DNA of 64,000 nucleotides from VXYL01 sp965199875 (GCA_965199875.1 OZ241346.1:496001-560000); one strand, 5' to 3'; positions 44,527-52,846 are shown, counted from the first letter of the stretch. Notes: generated by a model not told the origin, from the letters alone. Made by a program: numbers and translations.

Positions 44527-45378
44527 GTGCCAAGCGGTTCGACCACCGAAAACAACGCCTATCGACGCGGCACCGTGTTGGGGCTGACCGTTGCCGAAGT
44601 GTTCATCCTGCTGCTGTTTCTGGTGCTGATCGCGCTGTTGGCGCTGGTGCGGGACTGGGAAGTCGAGCGCAGCGAGGCGCAGCACGGGCAGGAAGCCCTG
44701 CAGGCATGGCAAGGCGTCCTGGAGGAGTTCAAGAAACCGGAGGACGTCGTCGCGCTGCGCCTACGGAAAGAGGAGGCGGAGCGGAACAGCCAGCGTCAAC
44801 GCGAACGCGCGGACGCGCTGCAGGAGGTCCTCGACAAGTCCAAGGACGGCGTGGCCGCGGCCGTGGAGGAAGCACTCTCCCAAGCCGAGACCGCGCGCGA
44901 GGCGGCCCGCCAGGCAGAGCACGAACTGCACATGCTGCGCACCAAGGGCATCAACCCGCCCTGCTGGTACCGCAAGGTGCCGACGGACGCTGGCGCAACC
45001 CGCGAAAAGCCCCACTACACCTTCAACATAGCGGTCTTCGACGAGCACATGATCGTGCTGCCGGCATCCACGCCGACCGGCGGCGCCAGCGACGACAGCA
45101 ACGCCACCTACAGGAACGAAGCGCGGCGGCTGAACCTCGACGGCCTGCCGTACAACCAGCCGCTCAGCAACCGTGCCTTCCGAGAGCGCTTCGCACAGGT
45201 CGAGCGAGACGGAAGAAGCGCCACCGTGCGCTCCTATCCCTGCATCTTCTGGGCGCGGGTCTGGGACCGCACCTCGCCCAGCGCGAAGAATCGCTGGCAG
45301 AGCGCCCACGACGAAACCATCGAAGCGCTGTTCGGCACCTACCGAGTCCGAGACGATCCCTGGCCGGGCGAAGACTAG
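44527..45378 (+). CDS. membrane operon gene 4: single-TM protein with acidic TM residue and unknown periplasmic domain
   Basis: 283 residues. One TM (17-40) begins GLTVAEVFILLLFLVLIALL, with Glu24 at the place where ExbD/TolR/MotB carry the ion-binding Asp. A coiled coil follows (about 45-138), then a C-terminal domain (139-283) with GINPPCWYRK and SYPCIFWARVWD, whose two Cys (146, 239) could form a disulfide. No OmpA-like peptidoglycan motif is visible, which separates it from ZorB and MotB. Starts at GTG 44527, nine bases after gene 3. A stator B subunit is the inference. Confidence 0.75.
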   Translation: MPSGSTTENNAYRRGTVLGLTVAEVFILLLFLVLIALLALVRDWEVERSEAQHGQEALQAWQGVLEEFKKPEDVVALRLRKEEAERNSQRQRERADALQEVLDKSKDGVAAAVEEALSQAETAREAARQAEHELHMLRTKGINPPCWYRKVPTDAGATREKPHYTFNIAVFDEHMIVLPASTPTGGASDDSNATYRNEARRLNLDGLPYNQPLSNRAFRERFAQVERDGRSATVRSYPCIFWARVWDRTSPSAKNRWQSAHDETIEALFGTYRVRDDPWPGED

Positions 45379-45578
45379 GCGCCCCCCGCGCGTACGTTCG
45401 AGCCGCCGCTACGGTGCGGCTGACCGCCGGCGGCGAGTTCGCCGCTCTGACTGCCAGCGCTACGCCCTGCTTGATGAAAGGCCGGCGTCGGCGGACAATC
45501 TGCGGAAACCGACGCGGGCTGTGACACGGCGGAGACGAGCCGTCCGCACCGCCGAAGAAAACCAAGTTGGAGGACGTG

Positions 45579-45668
45579 ATGTCGTTGGAGAAGCGCATGA
45601 GCCGCTGGCCTGGCCGTGCAGGGCGAAACTCGACCCCTCAACGGAACCGGTTAAGGCACCTCGGATGA
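45579..45668 (+). CDS. possible 29-codon leader ORF of the AAA ATPase operon
   Basis: ATG with GGAGG five bases upstream; encodes MSLEKRMSRWPGRAGRN and 12 more residues, basic. Its TGA overlaps the ATPase ATG at 45665 as ATGA. The strong ribosome site and overlap suggest it is translated to feed the ATPase start. Nothing is known of the peptide. Confidence 0.4.
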   Translation: MSLEKRMSRWPGRAGRNSTPQRNRLRHLG

Positions 45669-46762
45669 CGGACGCGCAAGCAATGAACAATCCCTTGGAC
45701 TGGATTACCGTCAAGGGTTTCAGGAGCATTGCCCATGTTGAGAAGCTCGAACTGACGCCCGTCAATGTTCTGATCGGTGCGAACGGATCGGGCAAGTCCA
45801 ACTTTGTCGACGTGTTCCCGCTGCTTCGATGCTGGGCGGAGGGTCGCCTCGACGGCTACGTCGGTCGTTCGGGAGGAGCGGACCGCAACCTTCACTTCGG
45901 CACCAAGACCACGCCGGAACTGCACGTGCAGCTTGCCTTTGCCGACGGCGAACGCCGTGACATTCATTTGGCCGCCACGGAAGACGATCGACTGCGCGCG
46001 ATGTCCGGGTCCGTGGGCGGCCCGCCGCCGGCGCGAAACGCCAAAGAACCGCAGCACGCAGACATCGAGACGTTTGTTCGATCGTGCCTGAAGCGGTGGC
46101 GCGTCTACCACTTTCACGACACCGGAAAGGGCGCCCCCATCCTCTGCAACTCGGAGCTGAACGACAATCGATTCCTCCGTGAAGATGGCGGTAACCTCGC
46201 CGCGTTTCTCTACTTCCTTCGCCAGAAGGAACCGAGCTGCTACCAGCGCATCAAGAAGACGTTTCGCCTCGTTGCCCCGTTCTTCGACGACTTCGTACTG
46301 GAACCACTAGCGTTAAACGATCGGATGATCCGCATCGAGTGGCGACACCGCATGGTCGACAAGCACTTTGACGTGTCCACGCTCTCGGATGGTTCGTTGC
46401 GCTTCCTCGCGCTCGCCACTCTTCTGCTGCAACCGGCAGGGCTACGCCCCTCCGTGATCCTCCTCGACGAGCCGGAGCTTGGCCTGCACCCCTACGCCGT
46501 TGCTGCACTGTGCTCATTGATTCGGAGCGTTGCAGTGGAGACGCAGGTGATACTCGCCACCCAGTCGCCTTATCTGGTCGATCACTTCCAGCCCAAGGAC
46601 ATCGTGGTGGTGGATCGTGTTGCCGGCCAGTCCCGATTCAGCAGGTTGGCACCAGAGGATCTCGAAGCGTGGTTGGAAGACTACAGCCTCGGTGACCTGT
46701 GGCTGAAGAACGAGCTCGGCGGCCGCCCCGCCTACGAAAGCTCTAGTCGGAGCGACGGCTGA
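45665..46762 (+). CDS. AAA_21/RecF-like ATPase, probable defence ATPase
   Basis: 365 residues of the ABC/SMC-like AAA_21 group. Walker A LIGANGSGKSNFVD (about 39-52), ABC-type signature LSDGSLRFLALATLL (about 243), Walker B SVILLDEPELGLHPYA, and a switch TQSPYLVDHF. It starts WITVKGFRSIAHVEKLEL, as these ATPases do. The DUF4276 gene follows by four bases. Such ATPase/TOPRIM-like pairs are the plan of abortive systems like PARIS (AriA/AriB) and AbiL; this is an analogy. An in-frame ATG at 45683 is the alternative start. Confidence 0.86.
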   Translation: MTDAQAMNNPLDWITVKGFRSIAHVEKLELTPVNVLIGANGSGKSNFVDVFPLLRCWAEGRLDGYVGRSGGADRNLHFGTKTTPELHVQLAFADGERRDIHLAATEDDRLRAMSGSVGGPPPARNAKEPQHADIETFVRSCLKRWRVYHFHDTGKGAPILCNSELNDNRFLREDGGNLAAFLYFLRQKEPSCYQRIKKTFRLVAPFFDDFVLEPLALNDRMIRIEWRHRMVDKHFDVSTLSDGSLRFLALATLLLQPAGLRPSVILLDEPELGLHPYAVAALCSLIRSVAVETQVILATQSPYLVDHFQPKDIVVVDRVAGQSRFSRLAPEDLEAWLEDYSLGDLWLKNELGGRPAYESSSRSDG

Positions 46763-46766
46763 CTCG

Positions 46767-47447
46767 ATGCGCTTGCTGGTACATGTTGAAGGGCAAACCG
46801 AAGAGACCTTTGTAAACACGGTCCTTGCGCCGTACCTGTACGGTGCAGGCTATTCCTACGTTGCGGCGCGCATGATTGGCAGTGCGCGCAACCGAAACAA
46901 ACGGGGCGGCGCCAGATCGTGGCAATCCGTGCTGCAAGGCATCCTCCACCACCTCAAGTCCGACCCGGAGACCATCTCGACGATGATGGTGGACTACTAC
47001 GGCATGCCACAGTGGCCGGGCAGGGAGTGCGCCGCACGACAGCCATTCGCTGCGAAGGCCGATACCGTGCAGCAAGCCATCGATCGGAACGTCCGCGACC
47101 AGATGGGTGCCGCCTTCAATCCAGATCGATTCATAGCGTATGTCTCCATGCACGAGTTCGAGGCGCTGCTGTTCAGCGACTGCGAATCCTTCGCGCGGAG
47201 TATCGAGATACCGGATGTAGCATCGAAGCTGCAGTGCGTACTCGATTCGTTTGGCGGCCCGGAGGAGATCGACGACTCGCCGAACACGGCGCCTTCAAAG
47301 CGGATACTCGACTTGGTTCCAACCTACGACAAAGTGACCATGGGCACCGTGGCGATCCAAGAGATCGGTTTGGCCAGCATACGCAGCCGCTGCCACAATT
47401 TCGATCGATGGCTGGCGCGACTGGAACTGGCTACCAAAGGGACATAG
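46767..47447 (+). CDS. DUF4276 protein (TOPRIM/RloB-like), partner of the ATPase
   Basis: 226 residues. It begins MRLLVHVEGQTEETFVNTVL, the conserved VEGxTE motif of DUF4276, with the acid MMVDYYGMP near 75 and FIAYVSMHEFEALLFSD near 123, the acidic spots of a TOPRIM-related fold. This family is almost always next to an AAA_21 ATPase. It is the likely effector nuclease of the pair (inference). Base composition is a little lower in G+C than the core genes. Confidence 0.82.
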   Translation: MRLLVHVEGQTEETFVNTVLAPYLYGAGYSYVAARMIGSARNRNKRGGARSWQSVLQGILHHLKSDPETISTMMVDYYGMPQWPGRECAARQPFAAKADTVQQAIDRNVRDQMGAAFNPDRFIAYVSMHEFEALLFSDCESFARSIEIPDVASKLQCVLDSFGGPEEIDDSPNTAPSKRILDLVPTYDKVTMGTVAIQEIGLASIRSRCHNFDRWLARLELATKGT

Positions 47448-47584
47448 ATAGAGCGAGCGACGACATGGCGAGGCAAGCAACTCCGCCTCGATGGTTCCGA
47501 TGCTCGGTGTCGAAGGATAGAGCAAGTCCACCGTCTTGCGTCTGTCCGGCGTCCTTCAGAATCGACAGCCACGCCCTCCTGCAC

Positions 47585-48499
47585 TCAATGCGCTCCAGCG
47601 GCCACGGTGGCCTCCCACTCTCGCGTTCCTCTGCAACGTGGCCACTTGGAGCAGCCCCAAAACGGACTCCCCGCGCGTGTTCCTCGCTTCGCCGTCCGCT
47701 TGACCATTGGCGATTGGCATCGTGGACAAGAAGGGGCATCTACGATCGGCGAAGGGTAGTCGTCGGACTCGTCGGGTGATCCAGATTGGCGATTCTCGGC
47801 CCGAAAAGGTGTGGTCCGCCGCCCTTCGACAAACGAAGTCAGACCCTCGCCGTCTACCAAGTCCACTCCGTTCTGTCTGGCGAACTCCCGCGCCTCGGCC
47901 GTAAACTCCCCAGTGACGACCAAGGCGCCACCGGCGGCACCCTCCGCCTTCACCAAGCCGAAGAGCTCCCGGACGACGCGCACACCCACCTTGTGCGTAC
48001 GCCAATTCTTGCACTGCACAAGGATCTTGCTGCCGCCTTTCTTCGCGATCAGATCGATGCCGCCGTCCGCGCCGGAGCCTGTCTCCTCAACCGCGTACCC
48101 CTTGCGTCGATACGCTTCGGCAACGTAGTGCTCGAAGTCCTGCCACGACCGATCGCGAATGCTCTGCAAGTCGGTCTGGCTCTTGAACAGCTTCGACCGG
48201 CACCAATGTCGAAAGATAAGGAACACGGCAAAGCAGCAGAGGGCCAAGGCCAAGACGGGAGTTATCAAGGAAAGAGCGGCAGAAAGCATTGCCACCATCA
48301 CCGCACCCATCGGGTCGTCATCATCAAATAGACCCAAGAGCAACGGCTCGCCGACTGCTCCGAGGAACCACGCGCCCGCGGCCAGAGCCACCAGGACGAT
48401 GGCCCACCAAGGAAAAGCCGACACTTTCGCGGCGGCGTTCTTTTCCGAGCGGCCCACTTCAATGCCTCCGATGCTGGCTTGACGGGCAGCGTAGCACAT
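47585..48499 (-). CDS. membrane-anchored Mrr-type restriction endonuclease with zinc ribbon
   Basis: 304 residues. Two TM helices (about 30-52, AIVLVALAAGAWFLGAV, and 66-93). The Mrr_cat nuclease domain (about 115-215) begins WQDFEHYVAEAYRRKGY and has the PD-(D/E)XK core GADGGIDLIAKKGGSKILVQCKNW (Asp, then Q-C-K). A C-terminal topoisomerase-type zinc ribbon CPRCQSPMVKR...FWGCSKWPRCRG holds four Cys. Related proteins are thought to cut modified or foreign DNA; membrane anchoring hints at action on entering DNA. It is convergent with the ATPase-DUF4276 pair. Confidence 0.87.
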   Translation of the reverse strand: MCYAARQASIGGIEVGRSEKNAAAKVSAFPWWAIVLVALAAGAWFLGAVGEPLLLGLFDDDDPMGAVMVAMLSAALSLITPVLALALCCFAVFLIFRHWCRSKLFKSQTDLQSIRDRSWQDFEHYVAEAYRRKGYAVEETGSGADGGIDLIAKKGGSKILVQCKNWRTHKVGVRVVRELFGLVKAEGAAGGALVVTGEFTAEAREFARQNGVDLVDGEGLTSFVEGRRTTPFRAENRQSGSPDESDDYPSPIVDAPSCPRCQSPMVKRTAKRGTRAGSPFWGCSKWPRCRGTREWEATVAAGAH

Positions 48500-48546
48500 C
48501 GGCCATCGTCGTCAGGATGACGGCACGGCTTACCCGCGAGTCAGCG

Positions 48547-49659
48547 CTACGAGAGCATCGCCGTCTTGTTGCGCTCGATCAGCTCGAAGTCGATCCTGGC
48601 ACCGAGGCCCGGCTCGTCGAAGGCATGCACCAAGCCGTCGTCGTCCACTTCGATGTCCTCGATCAGGCCGTGCTTCTGCGCCGCGTCCGGCAGCAGCACC
48701 TCGAAGTACTCGCAGTTCGGGATGGCCATCAGCAGGTGCAGGTTGGCGACGTTGTTCAGCGAGTTGCCGCCGTGGTGGACCTCGTAGTTCATATGGAAGC
48801 CTTCCGCCAGGTGGGCGGTCTTCAGGCACGACGTCAGGCCACCCTTGATGGCCACGTCGCCGCGCAGGAAGTCGGTGGCGCGGGAGAGCACCCAGGGCGC
48901 GTAGGAAGTGGGGCCGGCCGGCGGGAACTCCGTCGCCATGATCGGTATGGCGAGGTTCTGCTTGAGCTTCACGTAGTGGTAGATGTCGTCCTCCAGCAGC
49001 GGGTCCTCGTACCAGTAGTAGCCAAGCTCCTGCACCGCTCGGCCCACTTTCAGCGCCTCGACGTAGTTGTAGGACCACGTCGAGTCGAGCATCAGGCGGA
49101 AGTCGTCGCCGACAGCCTTGCGTACCGCGGTGCAGATCTCGATGTCCTGCTCCGGCACCGCCGGCGGATGGATCTTGTAGGCCGTCCAGCCGGCCTCTTT
49201 GAGGCGCAGGGCTTCTTCGGCGTAGGCCGACGCGGAGGGCAGCACGGCGGAGCTGGCGTAGGCCGGAACGCGATCGCGGAAAGAGCCCATCAAGCGATGG
49301 ATCGGCACGCCGGCGGCGCGGCCAGCCAGGTCCCAAAGCGCCACGTCGATGGCGCCGATGACGCGCAGCATCTGGCCGCGGCTGCGGCGCATCATGGTCT
49401 GCCAGATGCGCTCTCGCGCCAGCGCGTCCTCGCCCATCAGCATCGGCTTGAAGCGCCCGATGAGCGCCGCGGCGTCGTTCTCGGCGGAACCCAGGGCGGA
49501 ACCGAGGAAGGCGAAGCCGTCGCTGCCGTCGTCGGCAACGATGCGCAGCAAGGCCATCTGCGTGCTGCGGCTGCCGGAACTGGCGATGGTGGTGGTGTAG
49601 CGCGTGGGCGGAATGTCGTCCCACGTCCAAAGGGTGGCGGTCACGTCGGCGATGCGCAT
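48547..49659 (-). CDS. mandelate racemase/muconate lactonizing-type enolase-superfamily enzyme
   Basis: 370 residues. Capping domain ADVTATLWTWDDIP then barrel with GAIDVALWDLAGRAAGVPIHRLMG, KIHPPAVP (the KxH motif), LMLDSTWSYN, YWYEDPL, ATEFP (Asp/Glu metal ligands) and VHHGGNSLNN (His). The KxH plus His suggest a dehydratase/racemase of acid sugars; the substrate cannot be told. AGGAG lies before the ATG. It follows the CoA-transferase by 43 bases on the same strand. Confidence 0.85.
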   Translation of the reverse strand: MRIADVTATLWTWDDIPPTRYTTTIASSGSRSTQMALLRIVADDGSDGFAFLGSALGSAENDAAALIGRFKPMLMGEDALARERIWQTMMRRSRGQMLRVIGAIDVALWDLAGRAAGVPIHRLMGSFRDRVPAYASSAVLPSASAYAEEALRLKEAGWTAYKIHPPAVPEQDIEICTAVRKAVGDDFRLMLDSTWSYNYVEALKVGRAVQELGYYWYEDPLLEDDIYHYVKLKQNLAIPIMATEFPPAGPTSYAPWVLSRATDFLRGDVAIKGGLTSCLKTAHLAEGFHMNYEVHHGGNSLNNVANLHLLMAIPNCEYFEVLLPDAAQKHGLIEDIEVDDDGLVHAFDEPGLGARIDFELIERNKTAMLS

Positions 49660-49702
49660 GGCTTCTCCTGCTTGCTTGAATTGCGTTGGGCGTTGAACGG
49701 GG

Positions 49703-50929
49703 CTACTTGGGCGGCTTGTCCACCAGCACGCCGGCGCGCTGCAACGCTTCCACGCGGCTCTGGTCGCAGCCCAGCCAATCTTCGACAACGGCGCCGTTGT
49801 CGGCCCCCAGACGCGGGCACGGCGTCCAGTCCTCGCTGCCGATGCCGTTCATCTTCACCGGGTTGCCGGGCATCGGCGTCGGCCCCGGCTCCAAAGGAAC
49901 GAAGAAGCCCCGCGCTTGAACCTGGCCATCGGCGGTCATGTCCGGTGTGATGTTCACCGGGCCCGCCGGCACGCCCGCCGTTTGCAGGGCCGAAGCCGCT
50001 TCTTCCTTGGCGCGCTGCGCCGTCCAAGCGGCGATGGCGGCGTCGATGGCGTCCTGGGCGGCGAATCGCGCCGCTAAATCGGCCCCTCCCGGCAACTCGT
50101 CGACGATGCCGCAGAGCGCCTGCCAGTGGGCTTCGCTGCGGCAGCCGATCGCTACCCAGGCGTCGTCGCCGGCGCAGCGATAGACGCCGTGCGGCGCCAT
50201 CTGCGGATGTCGGTTGCCGATCGGCGACGGCTGGCCGCCCAGCTGGGTCTCGATCAGCCACGGGCCGCAGAACTCGACGCCGCCTTCGTGCAGAGACAGC
50301 TCCACGAAGGCGCCCTTGCCGGCGCGTTCGCGTCGCCGCAGGGCGTCCACTACGGCCGCCGCGGCGTTGACGGCGGTGATCGGGTCCATCAGCGCCATGG
50401 CGGTGTTGCGGGGTTCGTCGGCGGCATAGCCCATCACCGTGGTAAGGCCGGACATCGGCTCCACGGTGGGGCCGAAGGCAACCCGTTCGCAGTAGGGGCC
50501 GCTCTTGCCGTAGCCCGGCATGGCCACGTAGACGAGGTTCGGGTTGACCGCAGCAAGCTGTTCGTAGTCCAGGTCGAGGGAGGGCATGGCGCGGGCGCTG
50601 AAGTTCTCGATCACCACGTCGGCCACCGCGACCAGTTCCAGGAACAGCGCCCTGCCCGCCTTCACTTTCAAGTCGAGGGCGACGCTGCGCTTGTTGCGCT
50701 GCAGCTTGACGAAGATGGCGTTGACGTTCCACGGCTCCTTCGGCGGGCCGCCGCCAAGCCAGCCGCCCAGGGGCAGGCCGCCATGGAACTCGCGGGGGCC
50801 GCGTCCCATCGGGGCTTCGATCTTCACCACCTCGGCGCCGAGGTCGCCGAGGATGCGGGTGGCCAGGGGCCCCGCCCAGACATGGGTGAGATCGAGGATG
50901 CGCACGCCGCGCAGCGGGCCGTCAGCCAC
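49703..50929 (-). CDS. type III CoA-transferase (CaiB/BaiF), subunit A
   Basis: 408 residues from the GTG at 50929. RGVRILDLTHVWAGPLATRILGDLGAEVVKIE is the family N-terminus; DVVIENFSARAMPSLDLDYEQL and MALMDPITAVNAAAAVVDALRRRERAGKGAFVELSL contain the probable catalytic Asp (MALMD). It overlaps the preceding paralog by 8 bases. Moves CoA between acids; substrate unknown. Confidence 0.87.
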   Translation of the reverse strand: MADGPLRGVRILDLTHVWAGPLATRILGDLGAEVVKIEAPMGRGPREFHGGLPLGGWLGGGPPKEPWNVNAIFVKLQRNKRSVALDLKVKAGRALFLELVAVADVVIENFSARAMPSLDLDYEQLAAVNPNLVYVAMPGYGKSGPYCERVAFGPTVEPMSGLTTVMGYAADEPRNTAMALMDPITAVNAAAAVVDALRRRERAGKGAFVELSLHEGGVEFCGPWLIETQLGGQPSPIGNRHPQMAPHGVYRCAGDDAWVAIGCRSEAHWQALCGIVDELPGGADLAARFAAQDAIDAAIAAWTAQRAKEEAASALQTAGVPAGPVNITPDMTADGQVQARGFFVPLEPGPTPMPGNPVKMNGIGSEDWTPCPRLGADNGAVVEDWLGCDQSRVEALQRAGVLVDKPPK

Positions 50930-52001
50930 TCGGCGACTCCGCCGCGGCGGTCGTCTGCAGGTCCGGCACCCAAGCCGGTTCGCCGTGAACGTGCCAGGGC
51001 CGCCGCGGCGATCGCACCGCGCCCGTCGCTGCCTCGAGGCGCTGCCAAACGCCGCGTTCGGCCAGGTGCGGGTCGGCCAGCACGTCGTCGAAGGACTGCA
51101 CCACCCCCAGCGGAATGCGGCACTCTTCGGCGCCGCGGGCGATGTCCGCCTTCGTCCGCGTCGCCAGCGACTCGGCAACGATGGCGTGCAAGGCGTCGCG
51201 GTTCGCCATGCGCTTTTCGTTGCCAGCGAAGCGCTCGTCCAGCGCCAGCTCCGGCCGCGCGAGGAACACCGTGAAGGCGTCCCAGAACGTCGGCACGATG
51301 TTGATGTAGACCCAGCCGTCGGCGCAGCGGAACAGATTGGTGGGCACCACGGACCAGAAGTCGCTGCCGTGGCGCGAACGCACCACGCCGCCGCAGTGCC
51401 ACATCACCGTGGTGAACTGGCTGAGCGCCATCACCACTTCCAGCATGCCGATGTCGACGCTGTTGGTCTCGTTGGCCAGGCGACAGGCGTTGGCGGCGGC
51501 GAAGGCGAAGCCGCCGCTCTGGAACTCCACGTAGTGGCCGGGCAGCGACAACGGCGCCTTGTCCGCATCGCCCATCAGATAGGTGTAGCCGCCCATCGCC
51601 AGCAGAACGTGCGGCGTCGCCTGCCAGTTGCGCTTCGGGCCGGTGCGGCCAAAGGGCGTGATGGCCACCTTGACTGGCGCCGGCCAGTCGTCGAGGCCTA
51701 GCTCCTTGACGGCGTCCGCGCTTTCGGCTTCGGCGACCACCACGTCGGCGCACCCCGCGAGCTCCGCCAGCAGGTGGCTGTCCGCCGTGCAGACGCGGCG
51801 CTTGCCCGGGTGCAGGTACAGGTCCAGCGCCTGCTGGCTTGCCCAGGCCGGGGCGGCTGTTGGCGCATCGACACGCACCACCTCGTGCCCGCACTGGGCG
51901 AACAGGCGCCCGCAGTAGCCCGCCGCGTAGCCGCCGATCTCCAGCACCCGATCCACGGCTGGCGATGATACGCCAACGGCTGCCCGCGCTTGGCCATCCA
52001 T
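50922..52001 (-). CDS. type III CoA-transferase-like protein, subunit B (catalytic Asp not evident)
   Basis: 359 residues. RVLEIGGYAAGYCGRLFAQCGHEVVRVD is the CaiB N-terminus, and ITPFGRTGPKRNWQATPHVLLAMGGYTYLMGD follows. At the position of the catalytic Asp of subunit A it reads LPGHYVEFQSGGFAFAAANA, with no Asp. With the overlap to subunit A this suggests a heteromer of one active and one degenerate subunit. Divergent from the hydrolase, 48 bases apart. Confidence 0.8.
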   Translation of the reverse strand: MDGQARAAVGVSSPAVDRVLEIGGYAAGYCGRLFAQCGHEVVRVDAPTAAPAWASQQALDLYLHPGKRRVCTADSHLLAELAGCADVVVAEAESADAVKELGLDDWPAPVKVAITPFGRTGPKRNWQATPHVLLAMGGYTYLMGDADKAPLSLPGHYVEFQSGGFAFAAANACRLANETNSVDIGMLEVVMALSQFTTVMWHCGGVVRSRHGSDFWSVVPTNLFRCADGWVYINIVPTFWDAFTVFLARPELALDERFAGNEKRMANRDALHAIVAESLATRTKADIARGAEECRIPLGVVQSFDDVLADPHLAERGVWQRLEAATGAVRSPRRPWHVHGEPAWVPDLQTTAAAESPSG

Positions 52002-52049
52002 CGAACGTCGGCAAGCGTTACACTCGCCGGACGGCAGAGGGAGGGAAAC

Positions 52050-52844
52050 GTGTCGCAAGCCGCGTCCTACGCCGAGCGCGAGATCGCGCTCGCATCGGGC
52101 AGGATCAAGCTGCTGGAACAGGGTTCCGGCACGCTGGCGGTGGTTCTGCACCACAGTTGGGGAAGCCCCGGCTGGCTGCCCTTCCACGATCGGCTCGTCG
52201 CCGCCGGCCACCGGGTGGCGGTGCCGGACATGCCCGGCTGGGGCGGCTCCGAACGGCCAAGCTGGGCGCGGGATCCCCGGGACATCGCCATCGTCATGGG
52301 CCGCGTGCTCGCCGCCTTGGAGGCGCAGCAAGCGAAGCTGGTGGGCCTCGGCTTCGGCGGCTACGTTGCCGCCGAGCTGGCGACGATGAATCCCTCGCGG
52401 CTCGGCGGCCTGATTCTGGTGGGCGCAGCCGGCCTGCAACCCCGGCAGGGGGAGATTCTCGATCAGATGATGCTGTCGCACCGCAAGTACGTCGAGGAGA
52501 GCTTCCGAGACGCCGACGCCTACGCGGCCTACGTTGGCGACGAACCGCCCGACGACGTGCGCGATCTGTGGGACTTCTCCCGGGAGATGACGGCGCGGGT
52601 GACCTGGAAGCCCTACATGTTCAACCGCCGCCTGGAGCCGCTGCTCGGCGACATGGCCGTGCCGACGCTGCTGGTCTGGGGCCAGCACGACAAGGTGGTG
52701 CCGTTCGAGTGCGCCGAGCGCTACCAGGCGGCCATTCCCAACGCCCGCACCGAGGTCGTCGCCGATGCCGGCCACGTGGTGGAGCTGGAGCAGCCGGATC
52801 GGCTGGCAGCGCTGGTGTCGGCGTTTCCGCAACAGGAGCCATAG
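52050..52844 (+). CDS. alpha/beta-hydrolase fold protein lacking the nucleophile serine
   Basis: 264 residues from GTG 52050 with GAGGGA just upstream. HHSWGSPGWLP is the oxyanion-hole region and VPDMPGWGGSERP the next strand. The nucleophile elbow reads LVGLGFGGYVAAEL, so Gly101 replaces the Ser of G-x-S-x-G. The acid in LVWGQHDKVVPF and the His in DAGHVVELEQPD are kept. The stop is two bases before the LLM monooxygenase. Either an inactive binding protein or a fold with other chemistry. Confidence 0.82.
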   Translation: MSQAASYAEREIALASGRIKLLEQGSGTLAVVLHHSWGSPGWLPFHDRLVAAGHRVAVPDMPGWGGSERPSWARDPRDIAIVMGRVLAALEAQQAKLVGLGFGGYVAAELATMNPSRLGGLILVGAAGLQPRQGEILDQMMLSHRKYVEESFRDADAYAAYVGDEPPDDVRDLWDFSREMTARVTWKPYMFNRRLEPLLGDMAVPTLLVWGQHDKVVPFECAERYQAAIPNARTEVVADAGHVVELEQPDRLAALVSAFPQQEP

Positions 52845-52846
52845 GC

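Noticed and set aside
40577..45378. Calling the four-gene operon Zorya
   Set aside because: The third protein resembles ZorA in plan, but the fourth lacks the OmpA domain of ZorB, and no ZorC, ZorD or ZorE-like gene is present.
45379..45578. Extension of the AAA ATPase frame back to 45173
   Set aside because: The upstream part overlaps gene 4 of the membrane operon and has no sense; the ATG at 45665 matches the family start.
48289..49950. A 553-codon plus-strand frame opposite the enolase-type gene
   Set aside because: It is the complement-frame shadow of that gene, His/Val/Gln-rich without family motifs.
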